In this document: in pieces, positions 1 through 5,387 of the stretch
How positions within the stretch are numbered: the stretch's first letter is position 1
Layout of the letters: every line of letters begins with the position of its first letter
Assembly (NCBI GenBank): GCA_003523225.1
Contig: DPGK01000011.1
Location: 1-9,382, forward strand
Source: Clostridiales bacterium
GTDB taxonomy: Bacteria; Bacillota; Clostridia; Oscillospirales; CAG-272
Length of the DNA stretch: 9,382 nucleotides
Direction of reading: 5' to 3'
Position numbers and translations under genes: made by a program
Notes under the pieces: generated by a model
The model's input: the letters and a program-made list of their open reading frames with translations, nothing else
The model's database searches: none
What the model was told of the DNA's origin: nothing

Positions 1-2
1 AT

Positions 3-27
3 CCCTCAGTCAGCTGCGCTGACAGGG
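3..27. repeat. Short palindromic hairpin at window edge
   Basis: CCCT (3-6) plus GTCAGC (9-14) pair with GCTGAC (18-23) plus AGGG (24-27), leaving a two-base bulge (CA) and a TGC loop. It has the look of a dispersed intergenic palindrome or the end of a small inverted-repeat element. The window starts here, so its left boundary and copy number cannot be seen. Confidence 0.4.
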
Positions 28-333
28 CATATTGTCAGGCAAGTGCATCACCTAAACATGATGTATTTCTCCTTTGCCTCATTTTTGGCAGCCGTTCGCC
101 TGTTATATTAGCGACGGTATGCAGTTTGCAATAATGATCGCGCCTTTTCAATATCCAAACGGTATGGTATATTTCAGAAATATTGCGGCGTCAACAATAA
201 TTATAATCAGATTCAGAAAACTCGTCATCATTGCAGAGCTTGTTAGTAATCCCATTGCCTCTACTTTGAGTCGGAGCAGGGACAGAGAGAGTATGCCGAA
301 TGGAAAGCTCAACAAGAAGCCGCTAAAAAGGAA
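28..333. other. Intergenic stretch, no convincing gene
   Basis: No ORF here has a good ribosome binding site or protein-like composition. The only protein-like trace is an open stretch at 250-351 with no start codon; it reads as a charged, helical C-terminus containing REYAEWKAQQEAAKKEK and ends at a TGA inside the hairpin at 334-361. It may be the 3' tail of a lost gene. Nothing else is recognisable. Confidence 0.4.
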
Positions 334-361
334 AAGAGCGAGGTCGCGTGACCTCGCTCTT
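334..361. terminator. Strong 12-bp hairpin, terminator-like
   Basis: AAGAGCGAGGTC (334-345) pairs perfectly with GACCTCGCTCTT (350-361) around a GCGT loop. Read on the minus strand, the stem is followed by a U-rich tract (TTTTCCTTTTT). That fits an intrinsic terminator for leftward transcription from the tRNA side. On the plus strand the T-tract is poor. Confidence 0.6.
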
Positions 362-395
362 AAACGGCGTCAGTTCGTAAGTTTAATAGTAAAAT

Positions 396-439
396 ACAAA
401 TCCGAACCAATTTCGATTTATGAAATAGTTCGGATTTGT
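396..439. repeat. Perfect 12-bp inverted repeat with 20-nt loop
   Basis: ACAAATCCGAAC (396-407) pairs with GTTCGGATTTGT (428-439). Inside the loop, ATTTC and GAAAT can add five more pairs. It has no good T-tract on the plus strand and a weak one on the minus strand (ATTTTACTATT). It could be a second terminator or a short inverted-repeat element. A near copy of one arm, AAATCCAAACC, lies at about 467-477. Confidence 0.45.
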
Positions 440-515
440 TACGTTTGGTGAAGCGGTCGAAGATAAATCCAAACCACACCACCGCGGTATTTAGTTTGTC
501 ATACCTATGCACACC

Positions 516-545
516 CCCGATAATCGGGAGCGGCAACTTGCCGCT
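516..545. repeat. Two adjacent hairpins next to the distal tRNA-Glu-like end
   Basis: CCCGA (516-520) pairs with TCGGG (524-528) around TAA. AGCGGCAA (529-536) pairs with TTGCCGCT (538-545) around a single C. The second hairpin abuts the CCA-like end of repeat copy 1, as terminator hairpins abut the other two tRNA-Glu ends. It lacks a U-tract, so it is a weak terminator at best. Confidence 0.4.
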
Positions 546-663
546 GGTGACCCGTACGGGAATCAGAACCCGTGCATGCGGATGGCGTTTGTGCGATAAT
601 GAAATTGGGCGGACCGCATGCTATGGATAGTTTTGCATAGCAAAACTATCGGGGTTCAGATTC
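545..663 (-). repeat. 119-bp three-way-junction repeat ending in tRNA-Glu 3' sequence, copy 1
   Basis: This copy differs from copy 2 (721-839) at three positions, 592, 607 and 622. On the minus strand its 3' end matches the end of the neighbouring tRNA-Glu, including CCA, for about 26 nt with one extra base in the T-loop. The remainder folds as a three-way junction: helix 1 is 561-571 with 652-662 (10 pairs, one mismatch), helix 2 is 626-636 with 640-650 (11 pairs, ATA loop), and helix 3 is 574-581 with 614-621 (8 pairs). All three differences between copies fall outside these helices. Whether it acts as RNA or as a mobile DNA repeat is not known; strand is given by the tRNA-like end. Confidence 0.75.
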
Positions 664-678
664 ATGAAGAAACAGTAT

Positions 679-719
679 AAAAAAGCAGGACACAAGCGAT
701 GCGTGTGTCCTGCTTTTTT
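679..719 (-). terminator. 16-bp hairpin terminator between the repeat copies
   Basis: The left arm at 679-694 (AAAAAAGCAGGACACA) pairs perfectly with 704-719 around a nine-base loop. A/T runs on both sides make it a good bidirectional intrinsic terminator. On the minus strand it directly follows the tRNA-like CCA end of repeat copy 2, as the tRNA-Glu terminator follows the real tRNA. Confidence 0.75.
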
Positions 720-720
720 A

Positions 721-839
721 TGGTGACCCGTACGGGAATCAGAACCCGTGCATGCGGATGGCGTTTGCGCGATAATGAAATTAGGCGGACCGCATGCCAT
801 GGATAGTTTTGCATAGCAAAACTATCGGGGTTCAGATTC
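721..839 (-). repeat. 119-bp three-way-junction repeat ending in tRNA-Glu 3' sequence, copy 2
   Basis: This is the second copy, offset 176 bp from copy 1. The helices are at 737-747 with 828-838, 802-812 with 816-826, and 750-757 with 790-797. Its 721-746 end matches tRNA-Glu 893-918 except for one inserted base, which makes the T-loop eight bases instead of seven. No upstream tRNA half (acceptor 5' strand, D-arm, anticodon arm) is present, so it is not a functional tRNA gene. Confidence 0.75.
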
Positions 840-852
840 GGTTAAGGATAGC

Positions 853-893
853 AATAAGAAAGCACCGAAGCAGTGCTTCGGTGCTTTCTTATT
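853..893 (-). terminator. Terminator of the tRNA-Met/tRNA-Glu operon
   Basis: A perfect 20-bp inverted repeat, 853-872 with 874-893, begins at the last base of the tRNA-Glu CCA on the minus strand. The right end of the stem (TTTCTTATT) provides the U-rich tail. It should act in both directions. The stem core is AGCACCGAAGCA with its complement. Confidence 0.85.
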
Positions 894-967
894 GGTGACC
901 CGTACGGGAATCGAACCCATGTTACCGCCGTGAAAGGGCGGTGTCTTAGCCTCTTGACCAACGGGCC
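893..967 (-). tRNA. tRNA-Glu (anticodon TTC)
   Basis: Read on the minus strand it starts GGCCCGT and ends ACGGGTC-A-CCA, so the acceptor stem pairs fully (one G-U) and CCA is encoded. The anticodon stem CCGCC/GGCGG encloses loop CTTTCAC with anticodon TTC (plus-strand 932-934). The T-loop is TTCGATT. Total length is 75 nt with CCA. Its 5' end lies one base after tRNA-Met, so both come from one transcript. It supplies glutamyl-tRNA for GAA/GAG. Its 3' end is duplicated twice downstream inside the 119-bp repeats. Confidence 0.97.
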
Positions 968-968
968 G

Positions 969-1042
969 TAGCGGGAGTTGGATTTGAACCCACGACCTAT
1001 CGGGTATGAACCGATTGCTCTAGCCAGCTGAGCTATCCCGCC
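969..1042 (-). tRNA. tRNA-Met (anticodon CAT), elongator type
   Basis: Read on the minus strand it starts GGCGGGA and ends TCCCGCT-A. The first acceptor pair is G-U, as in Bacillus elongator tRNA-Met, which also ends GCTA. The anticodon stem ATCGG/CCGAT encloses TTCATAC with anticodon CAT (plus-strand 1006-1008). The T-arm is GTGGGTTCAAATCCAAC. The full G1-U72 acceptor pairing and overall likeness to elongator Met argue against initiator Met and against the lysidine tRNA-Ile. CCA is not encoded and must be added; one base separates it from tRNA-Glu. Confidence 0.93.
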
Positions 1043-1055
1043 ATAATGCTTTGAT

Positions 1056-1084
1056 ATTATATCACAAGCCTGTTGCTTTGTCAA
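1056..1084 (-). promoter_or_regulatory. Promoter of the tRNA operon
   Basis: On the minus strand a perfect TTGACA (-35, plus-strand 1079-1084) is followed by a 17-nt spacer and a perfect TATAAT (-10, 1056-1061), with TG one base upstream (extended -10). Transcription would start near 1049, seven bases before tRNA-Met. This is a very strong vegetative-sigma consensus, as expected for stable RNA. Confidence 0.92.
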
Positions 1085-1246
1085 TAGTTTTTTATCAAAT
1101 TTTAATCGCATGGCGCTTTTTTTCGTTCCAAAGGCTGATACGTCCTGCATTTTGCCCGGCGGTCGAATACATTGGTGCGGCGCACCTGTAACGCACAACA
1201 CCCCTGCGTTTTTATTCTTCCCTTTCTGCGCACGCTCATTAAATTT

Positions 1247-1740
1247 TCGTAAATTCTCAAAGTAAATGCAACAGTAGCAAGAGAGCTGCGTTTACATAGA
1301 GAAATGGGTGGCAATAAGTATGAGAAAAGAAAAAAGAAGTGGACAAGAAAGCAGAAAATAAGGCGAAAAAGAAGAAAGAAGGCACAGCCAAAAAGCCTGA
1401 GGAAGAAAATTTCTTAGACTGAATGCAACTATGGTTGCGTTTACTTTTAGAAGGATTTTGTCAACAGTTTCGGAGACCGTATGACTTCATTTGCAGGAAT
1501 GAAAGAAATTCCGAAAGCATAAGCTATGGAGTCGTAATAGTAAAATGAAAACATATCATAGGCACTTTTGCCGTTGAACTGCTTTCTTTTTGCGGCGTTT
1601 ACATGGAAAAAGATAAGATCAACGGTATCTTGCGTGAAATCATCGAATGAAGCTCCGGGCTTGACAATATCGCGGAAGAGAGTATGGTTTTTCGATCTCC
1701 GCCTTTTCATGTGGGGAGCATTTACTTTGAGAATTTACGA
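1247..1740 (-). mobile_element. Decayed IS30-family insertion sequence
   Basis: Positions 1247-1269 and 1718-1740 form a perfect 23-bp terminal inverted repeat (core AATTCTCAAAGTAAATGC). Between them lies only the C-terminal part of an IS30-type transposase on the minus strand, so most of the gene is deleted. Two further diverged copies of the right-end motif occur inside, at 1288-1303 (13 of 16 bases) and 1437-1452 (14 of 16), suggesting nested or repeated insertions. No clear target duplication flanks the ends. The element is not autonomous. It sits between the tRNA promoter and the promoter of the solute-binding protein gene. Confidence 0.75.
1447..1710 (-). pseudogene. IS30-family transposase, C-terminal remnant
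   Basis: The 87-residue open frame reads like the end of an IS30 transposase. It has a segment resembling the conserved NEN-H region followed by R-x-I-x-P-K-G-x-S-F-D (here SKNHTLFRDIVKPGASFDDF), then TQDTVDLIFFHVNAAKRKQF, a K-S-x-Y-x-M-F-S-F motif, and F-I-P-A-N-E-V near the end. Intact family members are roughly 300-350 residues, so about three quarters is missing, including the first two catalytic Asp residues. Where the family normally has Glu before the Asn-His pair, a Lys (AAA) stands, consistent with one GAA to AAA change; this alignment is from memory. The apparent ATG is an accident of truncation with no ribosome binding site. The product is inactive. Confidence 0.75.
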
Positions 1741-1775
1741 TAAACATTTATTGAGATAAATAACAATCCAAAGCC

Positions 1776-1804
1776 TTGATTCGAATGTTTTTTTATGCTA
1801 TAAT
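1776..1804 (+). promoter_or_regulatory. Promoter of the solute-binding lipoprotein gene
   Basis: TTGATT (1776-1781), a 17-nt spacer and TATAAT (1799-1804), with an extended -10 TG at 1796-1797. An A/T-rich stretch upstream could act as an UP element. The expected start near 1811 leaves a leader of about 80 nt. In that leader CGGAC (1834-1838) can pair with GTCCG (1851-1855), before the ribosome binding site AAGGAGG at 1878-1884. Confidence 0.8.
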
Positions 1805-1891
1805 AACTATGAGTAGATATTTGTTCTTACTCCCGGACACGGTCATGCACGTCCGATGAAATGCGCTTAAATTAAATAAGGAGGAACCCTC

Positions 1892-3394
1892 ATGAAAGAC
1901 GAAACAGCTCGCATCCTCAGAAACCGCCCTGCCGTAAGGCTGGGGGCGATACTTCTCGCACTTCTCATGCTTGCAGGCGCGCTTTGCTCCTGCGCAGATC
2001 AGACGAACGGAGAGATCACCACCGAAGACCCGGGTACTGCGACGGTCGATCTGCCCGAAACCACCAGCGATATTTACAGCGACGTGCCGGGTGGCAGCTT
2101 CGGGGGCGCGGAGATCCGCATACTCAACAACGTAAACTCATGGGCGCTTACCACTCTTGAATCGTCCGAGCAGTACGGCGACACGATATCCGATGCCGTT
2201 ACCGAGAGAAACAAGATACTTGAGTCTCAGATAGGCGTAAAGCTGGTCATCGAATCGAACACCAACGTGCTTTCCGCCATCCGCAACGACCAGGATACGC
2301 AGAGCAATGTTTACGACTTCTTCTTTGACATCAGCACCAGCAACGTCAAGCTGATAGCCGAAAACCGACTTGTGGATTTCAACACCATTCCGGGTATGAA
2401 CCTTGAAAAGGAGTGGTGGTATCCCACGACCAGCAGAAGTCTGGCAATAGGTCCTGCCACCTATATGCTGTTCTCGGATATTCATCTTTACTTCCACGAA
2501 TCCTTCTATGTTTCCATCTTCAACAAGGATATGCTTTCCCAGTACGAGGGGCTGGAGGATCCTTACAAGCTCGTTGGGGAGGGCAAGTGGACAATTGACA
2601 AGCTGACCGAAATGATGAAGGTCGTGTCCAGCGACGTTGATGCTTCCGGAGTCAAGGATATTGCGGAATCAACAAGCATTTACGGTCTTGTGGCGCACAC
2701 CAACAGCGGATATTCAATGATGGTGGGCTTTGACACGCCCCTGCTTGAGTATGATTCACAGCATATCCCCAGCTCCGACTTCACCGGAGTGAGCGAGCGC
2801 TTTGTTGACGCTTACAAAAAGGTCTAGGGCGCGGTTTATGACACCACTATCTGCGGCAGTCCTATAAGCACCGGATATTCCAAGCTCTCCAACCGCCATC
2901 ACACTCCCTTCTCCGAGGGACGCGCCCTGTTTATGTACGAGGTGACCGGTACTCTTAAGGAGCACCGCGACGAGAGCTTCTCCTACGGCATCGTGACCTC
3001 GCCGAAATACGATGAGGATCAGAAGGAATACATATCCCCCATTACCTGCAGCGCGGCGTCGCTTTGCGTGCCGGTTGGCTCTCAGGATCTTGAAAGACTC
3101 GGCATCGTGCTTGAAAATATGGCTGCCATCTCGCACAGAAAGATAAAGCCCGCATATTACGACATTACGCTTTGCTACAAGTACAACAAAGACCCCGCCG
3201 CAATTGAAATGCTCAACGTGGTGTATGCCAACGGCAGATTTGAGCTTGCGTATGTTTACAACTTCGGCAGCATACGCGATACCGTTGAGAACGGCTTCAA
3301 AAACGGTGTGACCGAAATTTCGGGAAGGATCGCCGGAGTCAGAAAGCTCGTTAAAAGAGGCATAGACGATACCCTTAAAGCGCTTGGACTGTAA
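1892..3394 (+). pseudogene. Extracellular solute-binding lipoprotein with in-frame TAG
   Basis: The frame is continuous for 500 codons except for one TAG at codon 312 (2825-2827). The N-terminus has basic residues, a hydrophobic core and a lipobox-like LCSC, with Cys34 the likely lipidated residue. The body resembles the family-1 extracellular solute-binding proteins of sugar-type ABC importers common in Clostridia: W-T-I-D-K-L near residue 230, F-S-E-G-R-A-L-F at 340-347 after the TAG, then a YGIVTSPKYDEDQKEY segment and a CVPVGSQDLERLGIVLE helix. Both sides of the TAG belong to one protein and there is no frameshift, so the lesion is a single codon. The start follows AAGGAGG by seven bases. 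No permease or ATPase genes are adjacent. If TAG terminates, a 311-residue fragment lacking the C-terminal lobe is made. Otherwise it could be a very recent nonsense mutation, a sequencing error or suppression. Confidence 0.8.
2825..2827 (+). other. In-frame amber codon in the solute-binding protein
   Basis: TAG followed by G, between a segment ending DAYKKV and one starting GAVYDTT. One transition from CAG (Gln) would create it; TAC, TGG, AAG, GAG, TCG and TTG are also one change away. The complete genes in this window end in TGA (four) or TAA (rpsO being among the TGA set), none in TAG. That is too few to infer recoding. Neither tRNA gene seen here is a suppressor. Confidence 0.9.
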
Positions 3395-3448
3395 AACACG
3401 GTTTTACAGCTCATATTGTCATTCAGTCTGCTAAAGGAGGCAACACAT

Positions 3449-4537
3449 ATGAAAAAAACCGCTGCTTTTATTCTTGCCATGCTCCTGACTGCCGCGCTTG
3501 CGCTGCCGGCGTTTGCAGCGTCCGCAGCCCCGGATCTTGAGAACGGGCTGGTCGCTCACTACACCTTCGACGAGTATGACCCCGTGTCGCAGACATATGC
3601 CGATTCTTCAAAGGTCAATCCCGGTCCGGTCGAAAAAATGATGGGAACGGCTTACACAAGCCCCGGTCCTGTCGGCAACGCCGCGTATTTTGATTCAAAC
3701 ACCGTATATATGTCGGATTATCAGGCTCTCGGTGACAAGATGCTCGGCCTTTCCGCCATGACCTTCTCGGTCTGGGTCTATGCCGACAGCTTTCCCGTCA
3801 CCTCTGAGGACAAAAACCGCTACATCTTCACTACCCAGTCGTGGGAGGTGGGAGACCTGCATCTCAATTTCGTCTGGGGCGACTACCCCGGCTCATGCCA
3901 GGTCTGCATAAAGGGCAACGGCAAAGCACCCACAGGCGGAATTTATGAGGAAAAGGCGTTTACCTATTACCGCACCCCGCAGCTTGACACGAAAAAGTGG
4001 AATCTCATGACGCTGGTCTATGATACCAACACCAATACCATTAAATTTTATCTTAACGGCACGCTTTCGGAGACCGCAACGTACTCCGCCACCGTTCCGG
4101 TAAATATTTCGGCAATAACCATCGGCAACAATTACGAGGTAGGCAAATATCCCGGCTTTGAAGGGTATCTTGACGATATGCGCATATATGACCGCGCGCT
4201 TTCCGACGCCGAGGTAATGGCGCTGTCAAAGCTGGGCAACGATATCGTCGAGCCCTCTCCCGTGCCGATAGCGGACGTTGAGGAGACAAAGCCGGCGTCC
4301 ACTCAGACCGAAAAGACGGAGACCACCGCCGAGCCGGCAACAAGCACCGCGCCGGAGGCAACATCCGCCCCCGAGGCTTCTCAGCCGGTGCAGCCCGACG
4401 GAACGACCGCACCCGCGGCTGACAGCACCGACGCTCCCGCAAAGAAGGGCGGCTGCGGCTCATCGGTCGGCGCGATTGCCGGAGTTTTGTCTGTGCTTCC
4501 CGCAGCCTTCTGCCTTGCAAGAAGAAAAAGACGCTGA
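3449..4537 (+). CDS. Secreted LamG-domain protein with C-terminal membrane anchor
   Basis: 362 residues, exported. The start ATG at 3449 follows AGGAGG (3435-3440) by eight bases. A Sec signal peptide (MKK, hydrophobic core, LPAFA) should be cut after about Ala23. Residues 33-262 form a concanavalin/LamG-like jelly roll, with GLVAHYTFDE at the start, MTFSVWVYA, WNLMTLVYD, IKFYLNG, and the family ending GYLDDMRIYDRALSDAEVMAL. Such domains usually bind carbohydrate or other surface ligands; none of the residues points to an enzyme. Residues 270-330 are a Thr/Pro/Glu/Ala linker for crossing the cell wall. The end (332-362) is KKGGCGS, a hydrophobic helix, then RRKRR, a tripartite anchor resembling GC-containing CTERM signals. 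There is no LPXTG motif. It lies 54 nt after the solute-binding gene with no strong terminator between, so cotranscription is possible. Confidence 0.88.
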   Translation: MKKTAAFILAMLLTAALALPAFAASAAPDLENGLVAHYTFDEYDPVSQTYADSSKVNPGPVEKMMGTAYTSPGPVGNAAYFDSNTVYMSDYQALGDKMLGLSAMTFSVWVYADSFPVTSEDKNRYIFTTQSWEVGDLHLNFVWGDYPGSCQVCIKGNGKAPTGGIYEEKAFTYYRTPQLDTKKWNLMTLVYDTNTNTIKFYLNGTLSETATYSATVPVNISAITIGNNYEVGKYPGFEGYLDDMRIYDRALSDAEVMALSKLGNDIVEPSPVPIADVEETKPASTQTEKTETTAEPATSTAPEATSAPEASQPVQPDGTTAPAADSTDAPAKKGGCGSSVGAIAGVLSVLPAAFCLARRKRR

Positions 4538-4567
4538 GGAATATTTGCCCTGACCGAAGCTAAAGCA

Positions 4568-4583
4568 TCAGGTGCGCACCTGA
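4568..4583. repeat. 16-bp perfect palindrome
   Basis: TCAGGTGC is followed directly by its complement GCACCTGA. It could be an operator for a dimeric regulator or part of a weak terminator after the LamG gene. It has no T-tract on the plus strand and is followed by AAAAATCAGTTTTGC. Confidence 0.4.
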
Positions 4584-4595
4584 AAAATCAGTTTT

Positions 4596-4626
4596 GCTGC
4601 TGTCGCGCCATGTGCGCGACAGCAGC
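4596..4626 (+). other. GC-rich 13-bp hairpin just upstream of the kinase gene
   Basis: GCTGCTGTCGCGC (4596-4608) pairs perfectly with 4614-4626 around a five-base loop. No T-run follows on the plus strand, so it is not a classical intrinsic terminator. It ends about six bases before the GAGGA ribosome binding site at 4632-4636, so in RNA it could stall leftover transcription, protect a 5' end, or affect initiation of the downstream gene. Confidence 0.5.
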
Positions 4627-4641
4627 TGTGTGAGGATATTT

Positions 4642-5289
4642 ATGAAAGAGCATAATCAGAGCGCCGCCGGGCGCGGAAAGTTTATTGTATTAGAAGGCGG
4701 AGACGGCTGCGGAAAGACCACGCAGGCGGCGCGGCTGTGCCGCAGGCTCGGAGCGGAAAGAGGCAGAAAGTGTCTTTCCGAACGGGAGCCGGATTTTCGC
4801 AATGTGGCGGGAGCCGTTACGCGATCGGCATACTACGGCAGTGTAAGGATACTTCCGGAAACTCTGGCGTATCTTCACGTTGCCGACAGGCTTGAGCATA
4901 TAGCTTTTATGCTTCCGCTTCTCAGAGAGGGTTGTGACATCGTCTGCGACAGATACTACCCCTCGAATATGGCGTACAACCGCACGCCGAGGCTTTCGAT
5001 GGAGCAGATATACGAGCTGAACCGTCCCTGTTTTGAAACGCTTGACGCCGACCTGATAATTTATCTTGACGTTCCGCCGGAGGAAACTGCCCGTCGGAGA
5101 GCGGCTGACCGCACCGCCGAGGAGCTTTTTGACGCCGATGAGGCGCAGCGCTCCGTTTACCGCAATTACCGTGAGACGCTTGATTTTCTTTCTGCGAGGG
5201 GAAGACGGGTTGCCGTTATTGACGCTTCGCGCCCCGAGGCTGAGGTGGCGGAGGACATATGGCTGGCTGTCGCCGGGCTGTTTGAATGA
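4642..5289 (+). CDS. tmk: Thymidylate kinase-like protein (divergent)
   Basis: 215 residues, cytoplasmic, expected to phosphorylate dTMP to dTDP with ATP. The P-loop is complete (FIVLEGGDGCGKTTQ, residues 14-28, Lys25). EREP (about 47-50) stands where TREPGG is usual, but Gly-Gly-Thr is missing and the stretch continues DFRNVAG. VADRLEH matches the family's ADR-x-x-H helix. D103-R104 starts DRYYPSNMAYN, the family DR-Y-x-x-S-x-x-AYQ motif with Asn for Gln. The basic lid region is RRRAADRTAEELFD. The length matches the family. I chose the ATG at 4642 because GAGGA lies five bases before it and the P-loop sits at the normal distance; an in-frame ATG at 4594 would place the hairpin in the coding region. 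It is not next to holB or the usual partners, so it may be a second kinase with shifted specificity. The symbol reflects family, not proven activity. Confidence 0.85.
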   Translation: MKEHNQSAAGRGKFIVLEGGDGCGKTTQAARLCRRLGAERGRKCLSEREPDFRNVAGAVTRSAYYGSVRILPETLAYLHVADRLEHIAFMLPLLREGCDIVCDRYYPSNMAYNRTPRLSMEQIYELNRPCFETLDADLIIYLDVPPEETARRRAADRTAEELFDADEAQRSVYRNYRETLDFLSARGRRVAVIDASRPEAEVAEDIWLAVAGLFE

Positions 5290-5291
5290 TT

Positions 5292-5322
5292 CCGGAAGCA
5301 CGGTATTCCGGTGCTTTTCCGG
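5292..5322 (+). terminator. Hairpin after the kinase gene
   Basis: CCGGAAGCAC (5292-5301) pairs with GTGCTTTTCCGG (5311-5322) with a two-base bulge and a nine-base loop, just after the TGA at 5287-5289. The stem is stable but there is no U-tract after it, so termination may be partial. Confidence 0.45.
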
Positions 5323-5351
5323 ATGCCTGATATATAAAGCTTCAAATTAAA

Positions 5352-5367
5352 TCTCCTGTTCAGGAGA
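5352..5367 (+). promoter_or_regulatory. Leader hairpin before the SGNH lipoprotein gene
   Basis: TCTCCTG (5352-5358) pairs with CAGGAGA (5361-5367) around TT. The 5' arm (CTCC) could alternatively pair with GGAG of the true ribosome binding site GGAGGA at 5377-5382, and the 3' arm itself looks like a decoy Shine-Dalgarno. This could tune translation. The evidence is only base complementarity. Confidence 0.35.
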
Positions 5368-5387
5368 AATCACCACGGAGGAAAACC

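Noticed and set aside
74..451. 125-codon plus-strand open frame
   Set aside because: No ribosome binding site, implausible composition, and it runs through the 334-361 terminator hairpin and the 396-439 hairpin.
545..839. The 119-bp repeats as extra tRNA genes
   Set aside because: Only the T-arm and the acceptor 3' strand are present; there is no matching acceptor 5' strand, D-arm or anticodon arm, and the T-loop has eight bases.
545..893. Repeat units as a CRISPR array
   Set aside because: Only two 119-bp copies, much longer than CRISPR repeats, with hairpin-containing spacers and no cas genes.
842..1201. Minus-strand open frame of 119 codons
   Set aside because: It reads straight through both tRNA genes and their promoter; it is a by-product of the tRNA sequences.
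1324..1422. Lys/Glu-rich open stretch ending ...PEEENFLD then TGA
   Set aside because: It looks like a protein tail but has no start codon with a ribosome binding site, is closed by TGA at 1321-1323, and lies inside the IS30 remnant. Poly-purine sequence easily gives such translations.
2756..3136. Minus-strand open frames inside the solute-binding, SGNH and pnp genes
   Set aside because: They are antisense shadows of real genes with high-GC third positions; none has a ribosome binding site or a recognisable family.
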